NCBI GenBank assembly: GCA_963792785.1
Contig: CAWBXO010000004.1
Span: forward strand, 806,001-870,000
Direction of reading: 5' to 3'
DNA length: 64,000 nt
Source: CAWIMX01 sp963792785
GTDB lineage: Bacteria > Acidobacteriota > Vicinamibacteria > Vicinamibacterales > CAVVIG01
The number at the start of each line of letters is the position of its first letter. Position 1 is the stretch's first letter. The notes under the pieces were generated by a model. That model was not told the origin of the DNA. It saw only the letters and a program-made list of their open reading frames with translations, and ran no database searches. The position numbers and the translations under genes are program-made. Positions 29,320 through 37,939 of the stretch are shown here, piece after piece.

Positions 29320-29624
29320 CAGGAGGGCTGAGGGCCTTCGTAGCCCTCGATGATGACCAGGTCGCCCGTCGAAACGGGCAGCCTCAGCTTCATGGCCTCC
29401 TGGTATTCGGGCGACCGATAGCAGTCGAGCGCCGCCTGATAGCTCGGGAACTCGATGACCACATTCCGGCTGCGGCTCGTGCCTTCCGGCGCTTCGAACG
29501 GGCCGGCCCGGACGATGAACCGCGCGCCGTGCGTCGCGAACGACCTGGCGTTGGCGGCGACGTACTTTTTGTACTCATCCGCGTTCGTGACGTCGAGTCT
29601 CGCGATCCAGTAGCCCTTGGGCAT
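29319..29624 (-). CDS. DUF1330 protein
   Basis: A 101-residue ferredoxin-like dimeric-barrel protein: KGYWIARLDVTNADEYKKYV, then GARFIVRAGPFEAPEG, VVIEFPSYQAALDCYRSPEY and DLVIIEGYEG. These are the four conserved blocks of DUF1330. Biochemical role unknown. Confidence 0.85.
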   Translation of the reverse strand: MPKGYWIARLDVTNADEYKKYVAANARSFATHGARFIVRAGPFEAPEGTSRSRNVVIEFPSYQAALDCYRSPEYQEAMKLRLPVSTGDLVIIEGYEGPQPS

Positions 29625-29655
29625 TCAGTCCTCCTCCAGTGGCGCCGGCCGACGA

Positions 29656-30213
29656 TCAACTAGCCCACGTGTCGATTGAGCCCACGACGGTAGCAGAGAA
29701 CGTCGTGCGCGACTCCCGCCGCGAGATTGGGGAACGCCACCTGACTGGCTCCCACGTCGCGTCGCGTTCGAAGCGGCATTTCTCCAGGACGTGCCATGAC
29801 GCTCGATGCTCGGGGTGACACAACGCGTAGAGCTGCCTGACGCCGATATCGGTGGCGACCTCCACGACGGCGGTGAGCGCCTCGGTGGCGTAGCCGTGCC
29901 CCCAGGCGTCCGTCGCCAGCACGTAGCCGGTGATCGCCTGCCCATGTGGCTCCACGCCCAGCCCTGTGCTCCCGAGTAGTCGACCGTCGGTTCGCGCCCA
30001 GATCAGGTACGGTCCGGCCCCTTCCCGCTCCCACTGAACGGCACTGAACGCCAGGAAGGCCTGCGTGTCGGCGACCGTCCGATGCCTGGGCCATCCCAGG
30101 TACCTCGTCACGTCCTCGTCGCTGGCGTACCGCTCGAAGACCAGGTCGGCATCCTCGGCAACGGGCGCCGACAGGACGAGCCGGGGGGTTTCCACCAGCG
30201 GAGGCGCCTGCAT
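29656..30213 (-). CDS. RimJ/RimL-type GNAT acetyltransferase (C-terminal frame break)
   Basis: It starts QAPPLVETPRLVLSAPVAED and contains AITGYVLATDAWGHGYATEA and NxxSxxVLEKCRF-like ASWHVLEKCRFERDATWEP. After WEP the expected family ending (AFPNLAAGVAHDVLCYRRG) is found in a different frame (29660-29745), so one base is lost or gained near 29742. The corrected protein is about 185 residues and acetylates an N-terminal or small-molecule amine. Confidence 0.75.
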   Translation of the reverse strand: MQAPPLVETPRLVLSAPVAEDADLVFERYASDEDVTRYLGWPRHRTVADTQAFLAFSAVQWEREGAGPYLIWARTDGRLLGSTGLGVEPHGQAITGYVLATDAWGHGYATEALTAVVEVATDIGVRQLYALCHPEHRASWHVLEKCRFERDATWEPVRWRSPISRRESRTTFSATVVGSIDTWAS

Positions 30214-30217
30214 CGGT

Positions 30218-30784
30218 CTACTTCCGTACGTCGTGGCGCAGCGCCACCATGCCGCTCCGGTAGGCCTTCACCTCGACAAGGTGCAGGGCGACGTCCCTGT
30301 CGAGGTCCTCGAAGAACGCAATTCCATCACCAATGAGAACGGGCATGATCGAGTAGCGCACTTCGTCGGCGAGCCCGAGGCGAAGGCACTCACCGCACAC
30401 CGCGCCGCCCCCGACGAACCAGATGCTGGGAAAGGCCGGCTTCAGTCGCTCGTTCACCAGCCGCGCAAGGTCGCCTGAATAGAACTCGACGGTGTCCCGA
30501 AACCTCGGCAGGTCGCGAGTGGTGAGGACGAAGGTTGGCGTGTCGCCGTACGCCCAGCCGAGCCCCTTGGCCTCGAAGGCCAAAGCGGTTTCGTAGGTTC
30601 GCGATCCCATCACGTAACAGTCGATCGTCTTGACGAACGCCTCGACGAATTCCGGGGTCATGGTGTCCCCCGCTTCGAAGGTGTCCGCGGTCTCGAGCCA
30701 GTCCACACGTCCGTCCCGTCGAGCGATGAAACCGTCGAGACTCGCGGCCATGTGGATCGTCACGCGAGAATTCGTTGTCGCCAT
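30218..30784 (-). CDS. RibD C-terminal / dihydrofolate reductase-like protein
   Basis: A 188-residue reductase-fold protein: VTIHMAASLDGFIARRDGRV at the start, YVMGSRTYETALAF, and SIWFVGGGAVCGECLRLGLA followed by SIMPVLIGDGIAFFED. This is the YyaP/YwjB-like branch, NADPH-dependent by homology, with unknown substrate. ATG 30784 is preferred over 30790 for its fit with the family start. Confidence 0.82.
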   Translation of the reverse strand: MATTNSRVTIHMAASLDGFIARRDGRVDWLETADTFEAGDTMTPEFVEAFVKTIDCYVMGSRTYETALAFEAKGLGWAYGDTPTFVLTTRDLPRFRDTVEFYSGDLARLVNERLKPAFPSIWFVGGGAVCGECLRLGLADEVRYSIMPVLIGDGIAFFEDLDRDVALHLVEVKAYRSGMVALRHDVRK

Positions 30785-30813
30785 GGTCAAGCCTCCAGGC
30801 CGGCTCAGCCCCT

Positions 30814-31242
30814 TCAGAACACGTACGGCACGACCGCTCTCGTGGATCGCGCGTACTCGAGGTAGTCAGGGTATTTCGCGATCAGCAAGCGCTCCTCCGC
30901 GATGACTCGCGCAATGATCATAGCGGTCACCGCGATACCAATCGCCAGCGTCATCGCCGACAGATGGCTGAGGATCCCGGCCCATCCGAACAGGAGTGCC
31001 GCTGAGTACATTGGGTGCCGGATGAAGCGATATGGCCCGCGGCGGATGATGGAACTGCCGCCGGGCACGGCCGTCACGCGGAACGTGCCTGGCTGGAATG
31101 AGCGCCGTGCCCACAGATTCAGGCCCACGGCCAGGACCTGCGCGGCAATGACGAACGGTGAGGCGCTGAAAAGGTTGCCTGTGACGGCAAGCACCACAAT
31201 CGCCGCGACTCCGAATAGTAGCGGTAGCGCTGAAGTAATCAT
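30814..31242 (-). CDS. Isoprenylcysteine carboxyl methyltransferase (ICMT)-family membrane protein
   Basis: A 142-residue membrane protein with about four helices. The C-terminal half has the ICMT signature: RRGPYRFIRHPMYSAALLF and AEERLLIAKYPDYLEYARST. Bacterial members methylate unidentified carboxyl or lipid substrates using SAM. The ATG at 31242 overlaps the stop of the upstream methyltransferase gene by 4 bp (ATGA). Confidence 0.82.
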   Translation of the reverse strand: MITSALPLLFGVAAIVVLAVTGNLFSASPFVIAAQVLAVGLNLWARRSFQPGTFRVTAVPGGSSIIRRGPYRFIRHPMYSAALLFGWAGILSHLSAMTLAIGIAVTAMIIARVIAEERLLIAKYPDYLEYARSTRAVVPYVF

Positions 31243-31856
31243 ATGAATGAGACGCCGCGCACTGCCCACGCGCGCGCACCAAGTGTAATGCCCCCGTCGA
31301 GTCCCGGGCGGAGACGTCGTTCGAGCCGCTTTCTCAAACGCTCCCGCTTGCCGGCATCCAGCGACGCGACGTAGCTCGGAGCCGGGCCGGTGCCGCCGAG
31401 GAACGGCATCCAGTAGTCCTCGAACGTCGTGAAGTCTGTCGGCATCTCGAGAGCGCCAGTCTCCACCTCCGCGAGCCCGCCCGCTCGGAAGAGGGACGCC
31501 AGCGCCGGCGCCTCGCAGAGCGGAAAACGCCTCCCCTCGTCGAGGGCGGCCGCGGGCGGGTCCAACGCGATCGCTTCGTCCCAGAACACCCTTAGGAACT
31601 CCAGGCCTTCCGCGTAGTCCCAGACGTACGCCGCGCACGTGCCACCGCGACGCAAGCGCTCGCGGATGGACGCCACGGCAACGTCGCAGATGGCGGATGT
31701 GAGCGCTCCCGTACCGCACCCGAGCTCGAGCCAGTTGGCCAGCGGCGTCGGACGGACCCACTCGACGAACGCTCGGGCCATCCGCCGGCTCCAGCGGCCC
31801 ATGTAGGCCTCGTACGCGTCACCCGCCAGCCACCGGTCGCCAGAGGTCTTCGTCAT
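31239..31856 (-). CDS. Class I SAM methyltransferase with apparent internal deletion
   Basis: A 205-residue protein. The SAM-binding glycine loop is present (NWLELGCGTGALTSAICD) but is followed directly by VAVASIRERLRRGG, which normally lies ~60-70 residues later, after the acidic and adenine-binding motifs. The C-terminal part (YVWDYAEGLEFLRVFWDEA, MPTDFTTFEDYWMPFLGGTG) is typical for a ~270-residue family. The missing stretch is in frame. The enzyme as written probably cannot bind SAM normally. This could be a real deletion or an assembly collapse. Confidence 0.7.
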   Translation of the reverse strand: MTKTSGDRWLAGDAYEAYMGRWSRRMARAFVEWVRPTPLANWLELGCGTGALTSAICDVAVASIRERLRRGGTCAAYVWDYAEGLEFLRVFWDEAIALDPPAAALDEGRRFPLCEAPALASLFRAGGLAEVETGALEMPTDFTTFEDYWMPFLGGTGPAPSYVASLDAGKRERLRKRLERRLRPGLDGGITLGARAWAVRGVSFI

Positions 31857-31869
31857 TTCGAGACTATGA

Positions 31870-33495
31870 TCATCGACGCTGAGACACATAGCTGCGTGCC
31901 TCTTGCAGCGCGGGCTGTCGCGTCCCGCCACCAGCGACGTCGAGAAGCTCCTGGTAGAAGGTCCGCGCCAGGGACGCGTCACCGAGTGCGCCTGCCGCCC
32001 GGGCAGCGCCCAGCAGGCTATTGAACCGCCCCGGATAGAGCTCCAGTGAGCGCTTGTACGCCGCGAGCGCTTCGGCCGGCTGCTTCTGCTCCATGAGAAG
32101 GTCTCCCAGTAGTTCCTCGGCGGGGAGCGTCGGGCCCGGCGTCACGGCGTGCTTCGGCGTTGAGGCCTCGAGCTCGGCGGCCTCTCGCATCAGCGCCACG
32201 CTGGGATCTCTCTGCCCTTCCACGTGGGCGACCCAGGCATTCAGCTCGAGGCGGAGCACGTGGATGTTCCTCGCAAACAGGTCCTCCCCCGCTTTGCGGG
32301 TCGCGGCTTCGAGGTCCCCAAGGCGTTCGCTGGCTGCTCTGGCCTCGTCGGTCTGACCCAAATGCGCGGCGCCCAAGCCGCGTGCGAACCGCGCGATGGC
32401 TTCAGGCCAGGTGAAACGATCCCAATCGACGACTGCGGGCTCGCGAGGTACGAGCCGCGCAGCCTCGTCCCAGGCATGCCGCTCGAGGGCGTAACGGGCT
32501 TGCGTCGACGCCAGATGGAAGGCGGTTTTGAAGCTCGGCTCCAATCGGGCGGCGGCGAGCAGGCGAGTCAACTGCGCGGAGGCTTCGTCGTCCGCGCCTT
32601 TCTGGAGATACGCGTAGATCAGATACTCGATCGCGTGGGGAAACTCGTCCCAGACGAGTTCTGCGTCGGTTCCCGCCGGATACTTCAGGGCAGCGTCCGC
32701 GGCCAGCAGGTTGCCCCGGATCACCCCGTCCCAGTCTCCGAGGCGAGTGTAGATATGGGTCGGCATGTGGAGCGCGTGCGGATTGTCCGGCGCGAGGGTC
32801 TCGTATTTGCGCGTGATCTCAAGCTCGTCCCGTTCGCGCCCCGGCACGTCGTTCGCATGGATCAGGTAGTGCATCGCGCCCGGGTGGTCCGGATTGTGTT
32901 CATACACGCGGAGGAGGATTTCGGCGGCCCGGTCGGCATGCGCTCGCGCGAGGACGAGGTCGTCGGAGGGGGCGGTGGCGAGGTGCGCCAACGCATAGAA
33001 CGCGGCGGCCTCGTCGTCATCGGGGAAAGCCGTATGGACCTTCTCCATGACCTGTTCCCACCGGCGGATGCGGAGCCAGTAATCCGGCGACGCCGGTTCG
33101 AGAAAGAACGCCTCTGCTGCGTCCACAAAGAACCGTTCCCGCTCCGTCGGCGGACGCAGGGCCTTGGCCTTCTGCACGGCCTCCCAGCCCTGCTGCAGCG
33201 CTTCCGGCCCCGGCCGGGTCGGCCAGAGCGGCTGAAACAGCGTCATCGCGATGCCCCAGTGCGCCATCGCACACTGGGGATCGATCGTCGCGACCTGGGT
33301 GAAGGCCTCCCGTGCTTGGGGGTACGTCATGTGATGCAGGAGCGCCACTGCTCGATCGAACTCGACCTGCGCTGGTTCGGAACAGCTGATGGGAAAGTGA
33401 ACCGTGCCCACGGAGTGACCGGCCGGCTGCCCAACCTGACCACATCCGCACCAAACGATGCAAAGGCCTAGAGCGGGAATCAGGGATTTGCCCAC
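31870..33495 (-). CDS. TPR-repeat lipoprotein
   Basis: A 541-residue protein. The GTG at 33495 has AGGAG 5 bp upstream and gives a leader LIPALGLCIVWCGCGQVG with a lipobox-like cysteine, so it is likely anchored to a membrane. The rest is alpha-helical with tetratricopeptide units: REAFTQVATIDPQCAMAHWG near the start and AYKRSLELYPGRFNSLLGAA near the end, plus a conserved NPDHPGAMHYLIHANDVPG. Such proteins are frequent in Acidobacteriota. Role unknown. Confidence 0.78.
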   Translation of the reverse strand: MGKSLIPALGLCIVWCGCGQVGQPAGHSVGTVHFPISCSEPAQVEFDRAVALLHHMTYPQAREAFTQVATIDPQCAMAHWGIAMTLFQPLWPTRPGPEALQQGWEAVQKAKALRPPTERERFFVDAAEAFFLEPASPDYWLRIRRWEQVMEKVHTAFPDDDEAAAFYALAHLATAPSDDLVLARAHADRAAEILLRVYEHNPDHPGAMHYLIHANDVPGRERDELEITRKYETLAPDNPHALHMPTHIYTRLGDWDGVIRGNLLAADAALKYPAGTDAELVWDEFPHAIEYLIYAYLQKGADDEASAQLTRLLAAARLEPSFKTAFHLASTQARYALERHAWDEAARLVPREPAVVDWDRFTWPEAIARFARGLGAAHLGQTDEARAASERLGDLEAATRKAGEDLFARNIHVLRLELNAWVAHVEGQRDPSVALMREAAELEASTPKHAVTPGPTLPAEELLGDLLMEQKQPAEALAAYKRSLELYPGRFNSLLGAARAAGALGDASLARTFYQELLDVAGGGTRQPALQEARSYVSQRR

Positions 33496-33511
33496 GGTGC
33501 TCCTGTCCGGC

Positions 33512-34258
33512 CTACCGGCCCCCGGCGACATCGATGAACGCGCCCGTTGTGAACGATGCCTGGTCGGACAGCAACCACAGGATAGCCTGTGCCACCTCTT
33601 CCGGTTGCCCTCCGCGTTTCAAAGGCACGAAGGCCTTCACTCGGTCGACGCGACCGGGCTCGCCGCCGCTGGCGTGCATCGCCGTGTAGATGAATCCAGG
33701 GCGTACCGCGTTGACGCGAATGCCTTCCTCCGCCACTTCTTGCGCGAGACCGATCGTGAGGGTGTCGATCGCGCCTTTCGAGGCGGCATAGTCCACATAC
33801 TCTCCGGGCGAACCCGAACGGGCCGCGACCGAAGACACGTTGACAATCGCGCCGCCCGCCCCGCCGTGGCGAGTGGACATGCGCCGCACGGCTTCCCGTG
33901 CACACATAAACGCGCCGACGACGTTGGTCGCGAAGATGCGCTGCAGGCGTGAGGCGTCCATCGCCACGACGCGCATCTGCCTCTCGAGAATGCCGGCGTT
34001 GTTGACGAGTCCCGACAGGGTGCCGAGCCTGTCCGCCGCGTCGAACAGGCGCTCGACATCGTCTTCGTTCGCCACGTCCGCCTGCACCGCGATGGATCGC
34101 GATCCGGCGCGTTCAATATCCCGGGCCACCTCCTCGGCAGCCTCGCGGTTCTCGCGGTAGTTGACGCACACGGCATAGCCGTTCGCACCGGCCAGCCGGG
34201 CGGTCGCGGCGCCGATGCCGCGGCTGGCGCCCGTGATGACCAGAACCGTGTTGTTCAT
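33512..34258 (-). CDS. Short-chain dehydrogenase/reductase
   Basis: A 248-residue SDR close to glucose-1-dehydrogenase/FabG-like types: VITGASRGIGAATARLAG, LVNNAGILERQMRV, SSVAARSGSPGEYVDYAASK (catalytic S-Y-K), and a C-terminal LLSDQASFTTGAFIDVAGGR. NAD(P)-dependent; the substrate is unknown. Confidence 0.9.
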   Translation of the reverse strand: MNNTVLVITGASRGIGAATARLAGANGYAVCVNYRENREAAEEVARDIERAGSRSIAVQADVANEDDVERLFDAADRLGTLSGLVNNAGILERQMRVVAMDASRLQRIFATNVVGAFMCAREAVRRMSTRHGGAGGAIVNVSSVAARSGSPGEYVDYAASKGAIDTLTIGLAQEVAEEGIRVNAVRPGFIYTAMHASGGEPGRVDRVKAFVPLKRGGQPEEVAQAILWLLSDQASFTTGAFIDVAGGR

Positions 34259-34318
34259 GGGTGTGGCTCGGTCACCATTCTATCGTTTGGCAGAAGATGG
34301 CAGATGCGCCGGCGGCAA

Positions 34319-34846
34319 TCAGGCAGGCCCCGTAATTCGCAAATACTTGCGCCATGGCCCCACGGCCTCCGTGTATTGCCGGCCCATGACGCGAGAAATC
34401 TGAACCAGGTGATCGAAATCGTGTGCCACCCAGGTGGCCAGATGCTGACGGAGCGTCACTCGTCCGAACTCCGGATGCCGGCCCGTGCGGTCCAGATCGG
34501 CAGCGGTCAGACTCAACGCCGCAAGACGGCGAAGGCTGTCAATCCGCAGCTCGCGAAAGGTATCCAACAACTCGGAAATGCCCTTGCCGTGTGATGCCTC
34601 GAATTGAGCGAATCGATCGAAGACGGGGAACGGGATGGCCTCTCCGTGGGCGAGAAGATGATCCGCACGAGGCATCCAATCTGTCCGCTCTGCGTGAATC
34701 AGATGCCCGACGACGTCGTAGGGGCTCCAGGTGTCCGGCCCCTCCGTGCTCCATACCCATTCTGGAGGGAGATCGCGGAGCAGGACATCAAGGACCTCCG
34801 GAGTCCGTGACAGGACGACCACGGCGGCGTGAAGATCGAAATCCAT
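34319..34846 (-). CDS. DinB-superfamily protein
   Basis: A 175-residue four-helix protein: WSPYDVVGHLIHAERTDW (first ligand histidine), a central FDRFAQFEASHGKGISELL, and LRQHLATWVAHDFDHLVQIS with two further histidines. This is the DinB/YfiT metal-binding pattern. Function unknown; some members are metal-dependent thiol S-transferases. Confidence 0.82.
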   Translation of the reverse strand: MDFDLHAAVVVLSRTPEVLDVLLRDLPPEWVWSTEGPDTWSPYDVVGHLIHAERTDWMPRADHLLAHGEAIPFPVFDRFAQFEASHGKGISELLDTFRELRIDSLRRLAALSLTAADLDRTGRHPEFGRVTLRQHLATWVAHDFDHLVQISRVMGRQYTEAVGPWRKYLRITGPA

Positions 34847-34852
34847 CGTGAG

Positions 34853-35209
34853 TCAGGCGGCTGCCGAGAAACGCAGCCAGAGGAAGGCCAGACCGAACAG
34901 GGCGAAACCAGAAAGCAGGAACACCATCTGACGCAACTCGGAAGCGCGAAGCCTGGAGAACTCTTGCACCAGGAGTGGATCAGTGATCGTGGCGAACTCG
35001 CGCTGCATGATAAACCGAGAGTAGGCGCCGCGCTTGCGTGCGTGGAAGGCGTGTGGAGATGGGCTCCCGAGTTCCGCGTACTGCTCGGGACACCGCTCCG
35101 CAAAGCGCCGGCACAACTGGCGCCCGCGACGAGCAGAGGCAAACGCCCACAGCCCGTTGATCGCGAAGAATACGGCCCCTGCGATCCCGATTGCGTCTTC
35201 GACCTGCAT
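34853..35209 (-). CDS. Small membrane protein, unknown function
   Basis: A 118-residue protein with one N-terminal helix (IGIAGAVFFAINGLWAFASA) and one C-terminal helix (QMVFLLSGFALFGLAFLWL), separated by a charged loop (KRGAYSRFIMQREFATITD). It resembles small universal-stress-type membrane proteins only in layout. It is 6 bp from the DinB-like gene. Confidence 0.55.
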   Translation of the reverse strand: MQVEDAIGIAGAVFFAINGLWAFASARRGRQLCRRFAERCPEQYAELGSPSPHAFHARKRGAYSRFIMQREFATITDPLLVQEFSRLRASELRQMVFLLSGFALFGLAFLWLRFSAAA

Positions 35210-35247
35210 GTCCGGCTAGCGACCGTGTTTCAACCGCGGGAACTCGA

Positions 35248-35982
35248 CTAACTCTCGCCAAGAAGCACTCGCGCAACGGCGACCCAGAGCCTGGTGTCGC
35301 TGGCAGCCAACTCGACCAGATGCACGGCAACCATTCCAGTGCCCACCCATACGTATGCCGAGTGTATGCGCCGAGTGGTCACGAGGTCGTGCCCGACGGC
35401 AATGAGCAGCACCGAGTCGGCAATAAGTGAGAACGTCACGAACGGGTTCGGCACTCCTGGAAGGAAGTGCCTGAAGCGCAGCCACGCAGGGCCCAGGATC
35501 GAAATCGTTGCGAGAAGGAGTAGTCGTTTGTGCCAGCCTCGGTTGCGGCGCAGCACCACGGCCGCGACGACCAGGCCGAGAAACACGCCCATTTCGATGA
35601 GGATGTTCACGAACTGTCCTCTCGCCGCATCGCCCAGGCCTCCTGCCAGGTCTCGCCGAGTGGCCCAGACCCCGACGGCACCGCCCGACACGGCCATGGC
35701 GATGGCCATGGCCGCCCCCACCCACCCCGATCGTCGATGCGCCGCGATCCGACGGGCCCGTACGAGTTCTGCCTGATACAGGAGCAGCAGCAACCACGAG
35801 AAGAACAGTGCGCCGTGGACGTACACGATGCTGGGAGCCTCGAAGTCCCCCTTCATGAGCGGTGTGATAAACGTCGTGGAGAACCCGAGGAGCGCCACAC
35901 ACAGTCCACCCAGAGCCATCCAGGTGACAAATGCGCTCCGCGTCGGGCTCGGCTGAGTGGGCACGCGTCCCTCTGGCGTCAT
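35248..35982 (-). CDS. Seven-helix-type membrane protein (paralogue of 35979-36752)
   Basis: A 244-residue membrane protein with about seven helices. Conserved blocks include APSIVYVHGALFFSWLLLLL, AAHRRSGWVGAAMAIAMAVS, GWHKRLLLLATISILGPAWL and IADSVLLIAVGHDLVTTRRI. Histidines in VHGALF and HKRLLL sit where a heme- or metal-binding pair could be, but this is speculative. The ATG at 35982 overlaps the upstream stop (ATGA, 35979-35982). Confidence 0.7.
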   Translation of the reverse strand: MTPEGRVPTQPSPTRSAFVTWMALGGLCVALLGFSTTFITPLMKGDFEAPSIVYVHGALFFSWLLLLLYQAELVRARRIAAHRRSGWVGAAMAIAMAVSGGAVGVWATRRDLAGGLGDAARGQFVNILIEMGVFLGLVVAAVVLRRNRGWHKRLLLLATISILGPAWLRFRHFLPGVPNPFVTFSLIADSVLLIAVGHDLVTTRRIHSAYVWVGTGMVAVHLVELAASDTRLWVAVARVLLGES

Positions 35983-36752
35983 CCTGCAAAGGCCGTGACC
36001 AGCCACCGCGAGGTAGCCAGCCACCAGGCGCTCGTCATGTACGCATTGGGCAGCAGCTCCCACAGCAAGATGGCCGGACCGCCGTAGTGGGTCACCGGAT
36101 GCAACCGCCCCAGAGCCCGGTAGTCCCACCATGCCAGCGCCACCACCACCAGGCCCGGCCCGGCGACGTGGTTGAGGAGGTAGGGAAACGGGAGGATGCG
36201 ACCAAAGGGTGCCGTCAGCATGGCCACCATTCCCAGCACCATCAACCGCTTGTGCAGATCGGGACGCCGCCGCCAATGGAGGGCGGCTCCGAACAGCAGC
36301 GTGTACGCGACGATGTTGCCGGCGCTCACCGCGAGAAAGGCCAGTTCGTCCGGCGGGGACCCATAGCGCGCCACTGAGTTGACCGCCACGAACGGCCCCA
36401 GCAGGACGAGTGCGCCGTACAGACCGACGCCGAGCACCCCGAGCCTGCGATGCTGCGGCGTGCGGCCCGACGCCACGAGCCACGATTGCACGACGAACAG
36501 GATGCACCATCCGAAGGCCACGGCCGCGTGCAGGTGCACCAGCGGCGTGAAGGGCAGCGTGTCGGCCGGCAACCCAAGCTGCGGTACGAGCAGGTACGTG
36601 CGCGAGAAGCCCACCACGACCATCCCCAGCATCGCCAGCGCGAGCCCGGCGAAGAAGCGATGTTCCTCGGCGCGCCCGACGGCGGACCTCGCCATCAGCG
36701 GCACGCCCGCGTTAACCCGCATCATGCTCAGGAGTCGACTCTGAGAACCCAT
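35979..36752 (-). CDS. Seven-helix-type membrane protein
   Basis: A 257-residue membrane protein of the same family as its downstream neighbour: RFFAGLALAMLGMVVVGFSR, PLVHLHAAVAFGWCILFVVQ, PQHRRLGVLGVGLYGALVLL and DLHKRLMVLGMVAMLTAPFG. The two are co-transcribed and overlap by 4 bp, so they may form a heteromeric complex. A truncated third paralogue lies at 37134-37283. Confidence 0.7.
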   Translation of the reverse strand: MGSQSRLLSMMRVNAGVPLMARSAVGRAEEHRFFAGLALAMLGMVVVGFSRTYLLVPQLGLPADTLPFTPLVHLHAAVAFGWCILFVVQSWLVASGRTPQHRRLGVLGVGLYGALVLLGPFVAVNSVARYGSPPDELAFLAVSAGNIVAYTLLFGAALHWRRRPDLHKRLMVLGMVAMLTAPFGRILPFPYLLNHVAGPGLVVVALAWWDYRALGRLHPVTHYGGPAILLWELLPNAYMTSAWWLATSRWLVTAFAG

Positions 36753-36773
36753 TGGTGTGAGGCAGTCTTCGGA

Positions 36774-37094
36774 TTATGCGCTCTTCCTGCCTGCGTAGAG
36801 CAACTCAAACGCTTTCCCCCGCCACGTGGTCTCAAGCGTACCAAGCGCATGAAACAGGTCGACACGCGTGTCGAAGATCCCGGGCGTGCCTTCGACGAAG
36901 TCCGACAGGTCGCAGGTTGACGCGCACATCCGTGTCTTTCCTTCGAAGTCGACCGCGGTCAGCCGAACCGCCTCGAAGAGTGTTTCGGCATCGTTCGCGA
37001 ACCCAACTGAATCGTCGGCGCGCTCTTCCAAGCGTCCGAATATCTCCTCCACTCCGGCCCAGCTTGCAGCGACGTAGAACTGGGGCCAGGCCAA
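36774..37094 (-). CDS. Hypothetical protein
   Basis: A 106-residue soluble protein using a probable TTG start at 37094. It contains FEAVRLTAVDFEGKTRMCAS and HALGTLETTWRGKAFELLYA. No family recognised. It lies between the seven-helix proteins and the distal end of the integron array and carries no attC. The start is uncertain. Confidence 0.45.
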   Translation of the reverse strand: MAWPQFYVAASWAGVEEIFGRLEERADDSVGFANDAETLFEAVRLTAVDFEGKTRMCASTCDLSDFVEGTPGIFDTRVDLFHALGTLETTWRGKAFELLYAGRKSA

Positions 37095-37133
37095 CAGGAT
37101 TCGCCTCGGGATGAACGCTCGCGTCCGGGGGAA

Positions 37134-37283
37134 TTAGATGGACCAGCGGCGAAAGTGGCCCTTGAGGTAGTAGGTGGGTGCGAACCCGACGAACACGGTC
37201 AGGATGGCCGCAGTTGCCATGCCGCCGAAAAAGAAGCGGCCCCGTTGCCGGTCCGAGTGAGCTGGTAAACGCCTTTCAGACAT
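37134..37283 (-). pseudogene. N-terminal remnant of a seven-helix-type membrane protein gene
   Basis: The minus strand from ATG 37281-37283 encodes 49 residues: MSERRLPAHSDRQRGRFFFG, then AAILTVFVGFAPTYYLKG, then a stop. This matches the first helix of the protein at 35979-36752 (HRFFAGLALAMLGMVVVGFS), but nothing downstream continues the family. It is probably a truncated third paralogue, lying just outside the last attC of the integron (37339). Confidence 0.6.
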
Positions 37284-37338
37284 GCTTACATGCCTCGACC
37301 CGTCCGCCACGGTCCTGCTGTGCTGAACGAACCTGTCC

Positions 37339-37412
37339 GCTCAACGTTCGCGCTTCAGCGACGACGGCTCATAATCGCACCAGCCGTCGACGGCTGCAAA
37401 CGCCCGTTAGCC
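37339..37412 (-). repeat. attC site 1 (distal end of array)
   Basis: Bounded by gctcaac (37339-37345) and gttagcc (37406-37412); inner core tcagcgacgacggctc / cagccgtcgacggctg. It belongs to the PNPOx cassette on its right. No further attC is seen to the left, so this is the array end. Confidence 0.8.
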
Positions 37413-37468
37413 AGCCCGTTGAAACACAGTTCTTCCGCCGAAAAGAGTACGATCCCGGCCCGCCAAAG

Positions 37469-37903
37469 CTAGCCGAACGTGAACTCGACGATTTCCGGAG
37501 GATTCGTACCGAAGTCGCTGAACCGCAGCCAACTGGGCCGAATCCTGAGATAGAGAATGCCAGGCCACTTCTGTCGGTCGATTCCGGCGGGGAATTGCTG
37601 AAAGTAGAGCTTCTTCAGTGCCTCCAGTTCAGGCCCATGCGGCTCGTCCGCCACACCCTCGTACTGCACGGTGCGCTCGTCACCATTGACCAGTCCGCCG
37701 ATCACGAAGGCCGCCTTGGCATTCTTCCGCAAATTGGAGACTTTGCGTGTCGATTCAACCGTGTCGAAGAACAGCTCGAATGTGTCGGTCACGACGAACC
37801 CCACGACGGCTGCTTGTGGACTTAAGGCCGAGGACACGGAAGCCTGAACTCCCAGAGAATGAGCACGAACGAATTCGAGGACGTCGGCCCGTGTCGTAGG
37901 CAT
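37469..37903 (-). CDS. Pyridoxamine 5'-phosphate oxidase-fold protein (cassette)
   Basis: A 144-residue split-barrel flavin/F420-type protein. Blocks are MPTTRADVLEFVRAHSLGVQ, AVVGFVVTDTFELFFDTVES, RKVSNLRKNAKAAFVIGGLV and ERTVQYEGVADEP, the usual order in PNPOx-like proteins. It may bind FMN or a related cofactor; the reaction is unknown. It is the last cassette of the array, complete between attC1 and attC2, and its stop lies ~57 bp from attC1. Confidence 0.82.
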   Translation of the reverse strand: MPTTRADVLEFVRAHSLGVQASVSSALSPQAAVVGFVVTDTFELFFDTVESTRKVSNLRKNAKAAFVIGGLVNGDERTVQYEGVADEPHGPELEALKKLYFQQFPAGIDRQKWPGILYLRIRPSWLRFSDFGTNPPEIVEFTFG

Positions 37904-37939
37904 GTGATGGTCCGGTCTTGTTGAATTCCGAAAGTGGCT

